From Pseudomonadota bacterium (GTDB lineage: Bacteria > Desulfobacterota > Desulfarculia > Adiutricales > JAGVGV01), in assembly GCA_018830135.1 (NCBI GenBank), contig JAHJTB010000479.1:1-39139 (forward strand): a stretch of DNA of 39,139 nucleotides, read 5' to 3'. Both the position numbers and the translations under genes were made by a program. Shown one piece after another: positions 35,706 to 39,139 of the stretch (positions are counted from its first letter, which is position 1; each line of letters opens with the position of its first letter). The notes beneath the pieces are model-generated. The model saw only the letters and a program-made list of their open reading frames with translations. It had not been told where the DNA came from and searched no databases.

Positions 35706-38700
35706 TCAGGCCCCGTTTTTGGGTTTGGGTTCGTCCGGGGCCTTCGGGGCCAGTCGGTCCAGGTAGGCCGACAGCCGCTGCTGTTTGCGCTCGACCGCCC
35801 CGGGATAGGCCTGGCCTCCGTTGTAGGACAGGGCGACCCGGGCCAGATTGCATCGCGGCGGGCCGTCTTTGGGGGCCGCCACGGTATGCTGTTCGATCAG
35901 TTGCCCCAGGTAGAAGGCGGCCATATAGGTGGCCAGGGTCAGATGGTCCTGGAGCCGTTTGGGCACGCCGGGAACCTGGATGCCCTGTTTGTCCATCTGG
36001 CTTAAGATGAACGGCTTGGTGGGCTCCCATATCTGGAAGGGGCTGGCCGATCTGGAGCGGTCTCCCAGGACGTTGGCGAAATAGCTCTCCTGATGGCTGA
36101 TGGCCACCATCAGGGTCAGGGGCACGCCAAAGGCCTTGGACGCGACGTACAGGTCCTCGGCGAACCGGCGGGCGTATTCGTCGATCTGGTCCGGCTTGTG
36201 GGCGTAGGCGTAGATTTCGTTCGAGGTGATGGCCCGTACGTGGGCCTTGATGTATGGGACCATGATCCGCAGGAACCGGGCCGGTCCCGCTTTTTCCAGT
36301 TCGGGTATGGGCTTGAGCCGTCCGACGAAGGCCACATCGGGGCGGTGGTCCCGCCAGGCCGCGTACCGGTTCGCGTTGGCCAGGATCATGTTCAGGCAGA
36401 TCGACGGATCGGCCCCGAGCAGGCGGTAGTCCCCGTACAGGCGGTCCCAGAAATGGCATTCGGCGGAATCGGCCGACCGGGCCAGAGCGTACAGGGTCTG
36501 GACCTGGGTCAGCTCCGGATAGGCGCCGCGAAAATCATAGGAGATATAAGGAAACTCGCCATCCAGATGCTCGAAGGCGTTGCGAAGGTCCATGAGCTTC
36601 GGCAGGCGAACCGTTTGGCCGGGTTTGAACTGCCGGCGCAGATAACCGATGTATTCTCGGGGTTCCAGGCCCACCTGTCTGGCCAAAGCGCTGATTTCAT
36701 CCCGAACCAGGGCCTCGATTCGTTCGGTCCCCCGGGCCCGATCCCAGGGCCGGGCGAAGCTGGCGTCAAAGGGACGGCCGACCAAAGGACTGTATACGGT
36801 GTCCGGGGCCGGGACGGGCTCCATCCGCAACTGGCCGCCCAGGTTTTCGACCATTCGTTCGCGCCCGGCGGGGTCTTCGAGCAGGGCCGTGGCAATGGAG
36901 GGCTCTTCGGGCAGGGCGAAAACCATTCCCCCGGCCAGAAGCAGGGAATACAGGCCGCGCCGAACCGTCTGTCGGGCCGCCCGGCGGAACTGGTCGCTCC
37001 GGATTTTGGCTGCTCCGGCGGCGGTCAGTTCGGCCAGACGGGCGGCGGCGATGACCGCGGCGTCCTTGAAGCCCTTGTCCCGGTTCAGTTCGACCAGGGC
37101 CTCCCAGACCGCCTGGTTGTCTCCCCCGTACCGGGCAATGGTCCAAAGGAGCAGGCCCAGGCGGTCCTGACCGGCCTCGAGTTCGTCGACCCGGCGGCGG
37201 AATCGGGCCAGTTCGGTCTCCCGTTCCTCCAGGAGGCGGGTCCGGTCCTCCAACTCGGCCTGAAGCCCTGACAAGGCCTCGGCGGACCGGGCGGCGATGT
37301 GGGACGCGCCGACCCAGGCCGCTTCGACCTGGCCGGTCCGGGCTTCGAGTTGGGTCCGGAGCGTCCGAATCTCAGCGCCCCGGGCCACGGCCAGACTCCG
37401 AAAAGACTCCCGATCCGCGTCGGTCTGGCTGAAACGGGAGCGAAGCGAGGCGTGGTCCTTGAGCAAGGACTTGAGCCGGGCCCCGCGGGCCTCCGACTCC
37501 CGGGCGGCCCGTGCCCCGGACCGTTCCAGGGCCTCGGCCCGATCCGTCATGCGAGCCAGGGATTCCCGCAACTCCGTCCGATCGAGTTGGGAGGCCAGAA
37601 GCCCGCTCTCGGACTTCTCCAGGGCCGCTTCGGTCAGGGCCAGGCTCTGCCGGGTTTCTCCCAGACCGGCCCGCAGCCGGGCGATCCGGTTTTCCAGACC
37701 CGCCTTCTCGGCCTGAAGGTCCGAAGACTGCCGTGTCAACCGGCCGAGTTGATGATGAGCATCGGCCAGGGCGGAGGTGTTGGTGAACCAGGCCTGCCAG
37801 AAAAAGGCCAGCAGGGGCTGGAGCGTTTCCAGCCGGGACTTCATCAGGTCATGACTGCGGCTCAGGTGCTCATTCTCGAAGACCCACAAGCGGCGCTCGT
37901 CCTCGATAACACCCAGTTTGGTCCGGAGATTTTCGTTTTCATAGCCCAGCATGTGGACCATCAAAACCAGCAGATCGGAACCCTCGGGCAAGGCGGTGAC
38001 GGTCTCTTGTTCCCTTCGGGGCGGCCCGGTCCACAGACGGACCTGGTCGATGAAAAATTCCAGCAGCGGATACAGATCGGCCAGTTGGTCCTGGAGGGTC
38101 TGGACCTGTCGGCCTCGATGCCGGGCCAGGGCTTCGAAGTCCCCGGCCAGGGACTCCTGGGCCTCGAGCCGGTCGGACATGGCCTTCGAGCGGCCGCGCA
38201 GAATTCCCATTTCGCTTTCCCGGCGGTTGAGAACCTGCCGCAGCCGGGTCACGGAACGGGAAAGCAGTCCGGCGGCTTCTTCGGTCCGGCGGCTTTTTTC
38301 CGCCAGTTGGACAATCTCGCCGGACAGGGTCCGGTTGTCCGCCTCCAGGGCCTCGTTGCGGGCCTTGCCCCGTTCCAGGGCCAGGGCCAGGACCCGGATC
38401 AGGGGGTAGATATCGTCATTGAAATGACGGGCCAGCCCGGTTGCTCTGGAGCGGGCCGAAGCCAGTTCTTCGGTCAGGCGCGACCTTTCGGCCCGCAATC
38501 GCTCCAGTCGATTCCGGGTCTGGTTCAGGGACAGTCCCAGCCGCTTTTCCCGGGTTCCCAGACGGAGCAGTTCGGCCCGGTCCCGGCGCCGACCCGCTTC
38601 CAGGCCCCGGATGCGTATTGCCTGGTTCCGGACCCGGGCCAGGGTCTCAATCTGCTTTTTCAGGCCGACCAGGGAGGTGTAGCCGTCGGACGCGGAACGC

Positions 38701-39139
38701 AGGCGGACCAGGTCGGTTTCGAGTGAAGCGAAAACCGCGGGGTCGGGCTTGGAAAGGACCGCTTCGAGATCGACGGTCACCCGGTCGTGCGAGGCCCGTA
38801 GACGATCCCGCAAGGTGTCCAGATTGCGGCCGGCTTCGGCCAGTTGTACGGCCCCGGTTAGAAGATTGTCCTCCAGAAAGGCGGGTTCGCCGATCAGGGG
38901 CGCCAGTCCGGCCCGGACTTCTCCCAGCCGGAGACGCAGCCGGTCCGCCCGATGCCGCAAAACGGCGCACTGCGCGGCCGCGCCCCGGGACCGGCTGACC
39001 AGGATATCCGCCGCGGACTCCAGCTCCGAGGCCAGACGGCGCCGTTCGGTCTCCCAGTCCCGGACCCCGGCCAGGGCCTCGTTCAAACGGGATTCCAGAT
39101 CGGCCCGGAGCCGGCGGCGCCGCTGCGCTTCTTCCTTCA
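35706..39139 (-). CDS. Long coiled-coil protein with TM segment and C-terminal lytic-transglycosylase-like domain (N-terminus outside window)
   Basis: Frame stays open to the window edge (KEEAQRRRRLRADLESRLNEALAG...). About 700 aa of R/E/L/A-rich heptads, hydrophobic segment RGLYSLLLAGGMVFALP, then AISHQESYFANVLGDRSRSASPFQIWEPTK and ALSYNGGQAYPG as in SLT domains. Confidence 0.82.
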   Translation of the reverse strand, partial: KEEAQRRRRLRADLESRLNEALAGVRDWETERRRLASELESAADILVSRSRGAAAQCAVLRHRADRLRLRLGEVRAGLAPLIGEPAFLEDNLLTGAVQLAEAGRNLDTLRDRLRASHDRVTVDLEAVLSKPDPAVFASLETDLVRLRSASDGYTSLVGLKKQIETLARVRNQAIRIRGLEAGRRRDRAELLRLGTREKRLGLSLNQTRNRLERLRAERSRLTEELASARSRATGLARHFNDDIYPLIRVLALALERGKARNEALEADNRTLSGEIVQLAEKSRRTEEAAGLLSRSVTRLRQVLNRRESEMGILRGRSKAMSDRLEAQESLAGDFEALARHRGRQVQTLQDQLADLYPLLEFFIDQVRLWTGPPRREQETVTALPEGSDLLVLMVHMLGYENENLRTKLGVIEDERRLWVFENEHLSRSHDLMKSRLETLQPLLAFFWQAWFTNTSALADAHHQLGRLTRQSSDLQAEKAGLENRIARLRAGLGETRQSLALTEAALEKSESGLLASQLDRTELRESLARMTDRAEALERSGARAARESEARGARLKSLLKDHASLRSRFSQTDADRESFRSLAVARGAEIRTLRTQLEARTGQVEAAWVGASHIAARSAEALSGLQAELEDRTRLLEERETELARFRRRVDELEAGQDRLGLLLWTIARYGGDNQAVWEALVELNRDKGFKDAAVIAAARLAELTAAGAAKIRSDQFRRAARQTVRRGLYSLLLAGGMVFALPEEPSIATALLEDPAGRERMVENLGGQLRMEPVPAPDTVYSPLVGRPFDASFARPWDRARGTERIEALVRDEISALARQVGLEPREYIGYLRRQFKPGQTVRLPKLMDLRNAFEHLDGEFPYISYDFRGAYPELTQVQTLYALARSADSAECHFWDRLYGDYRLLGADPSICLNMILANANRYAAWRDHRPDVAFVGRLKPIPELEKAGPARFLRIMVPYIKAHVRAITSNEIYAYAHKPDQIDEYARRFAEDLYVASKAFGVPLTLMVAISHQESYFANVLGDRSRSASPFQIWEPTKPFILSQMDKQGIQVPGVPKRLQDHLTLATYMAAFYLGQLIEQHTVAAPKDGPPRCNLARVALSYNGGQAYPGAVERKQQRLSAYLDRLAPKAPDEPKPKNGA

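Noticed and set aside
37299-38726. 475-aa plus-strand ORF opposite the coiled-coil gene
   Set aside because: G/Q/P-rich shadow of a coiled-coil reading frame; no motif.
1-39139. Mobile-element, CRISPR or defence-system content
   Set aside because: No transposase, integrase, terminal inverted repeats, direct-repeat arrays or nuclease motifs noticed; SRAP alone is a housekeeping DNA-protein crosslink factor.

Overview
The window is GC-rich and densely coded, and looks like an anaerobic-type bacterial chromosome (probably Desulfobacterota-like; inference only). I see no rRNA, tRNA, CRISPR or transposase genes. Blocks left to right: (1) an acyl-CoA/hydroxyacyl-CoA catabolic cluster at 1-10726. 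It has an acyl-CoA dehydrogenase tail, a TetR regulator, three paralogous ACAD10/LvaA-type APH-fold kinases, a 4-hydroxybutyryl-CoA dehydratase (AbfD)-like protein with all four Fe-S ligands in place, an exported SMP-30/NHL beta-propeller, a CoA ligase and a phosphotriesterase/lactonase-family amidohydrolase. (2) A consensus sigma70 promoter plus a Tyr/Phe-rich leader peptide and mutually exclusive hairpins (a classical attenuator) in front of an uncharacterised GNAT-domain protein. (3) A DsrE-like gene, an alanine-glyoxylate-type aminotransferase, a fused GlcD-GlcE flavoprotein and GlcF. (4) SRAP, GAF/HD-GYP and an exported choice-of-anchor-type protein. (5) A fused FAD/Fe-S 2-hydroxyacid oxidoreductase, a single HgdB/DCCP-type dehydratase subunit, its BcrA/HgdC-type activase, a CoA ligase and a thiolase-like protein. 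(6) Two B12-binding radical SAM proteins, two class I methyltransferases and a glycosyltransferase. (7) A very long coiled-coil protein with a TM segment and a C-terminal lytic-transglycosylase-like domain, running off the right edge. The best candidates for something undescribed are the two-route gamma-hydroxyacyl-CoA cluster and the aromatic-amino-acid attenuator controlling a GNAT protein.
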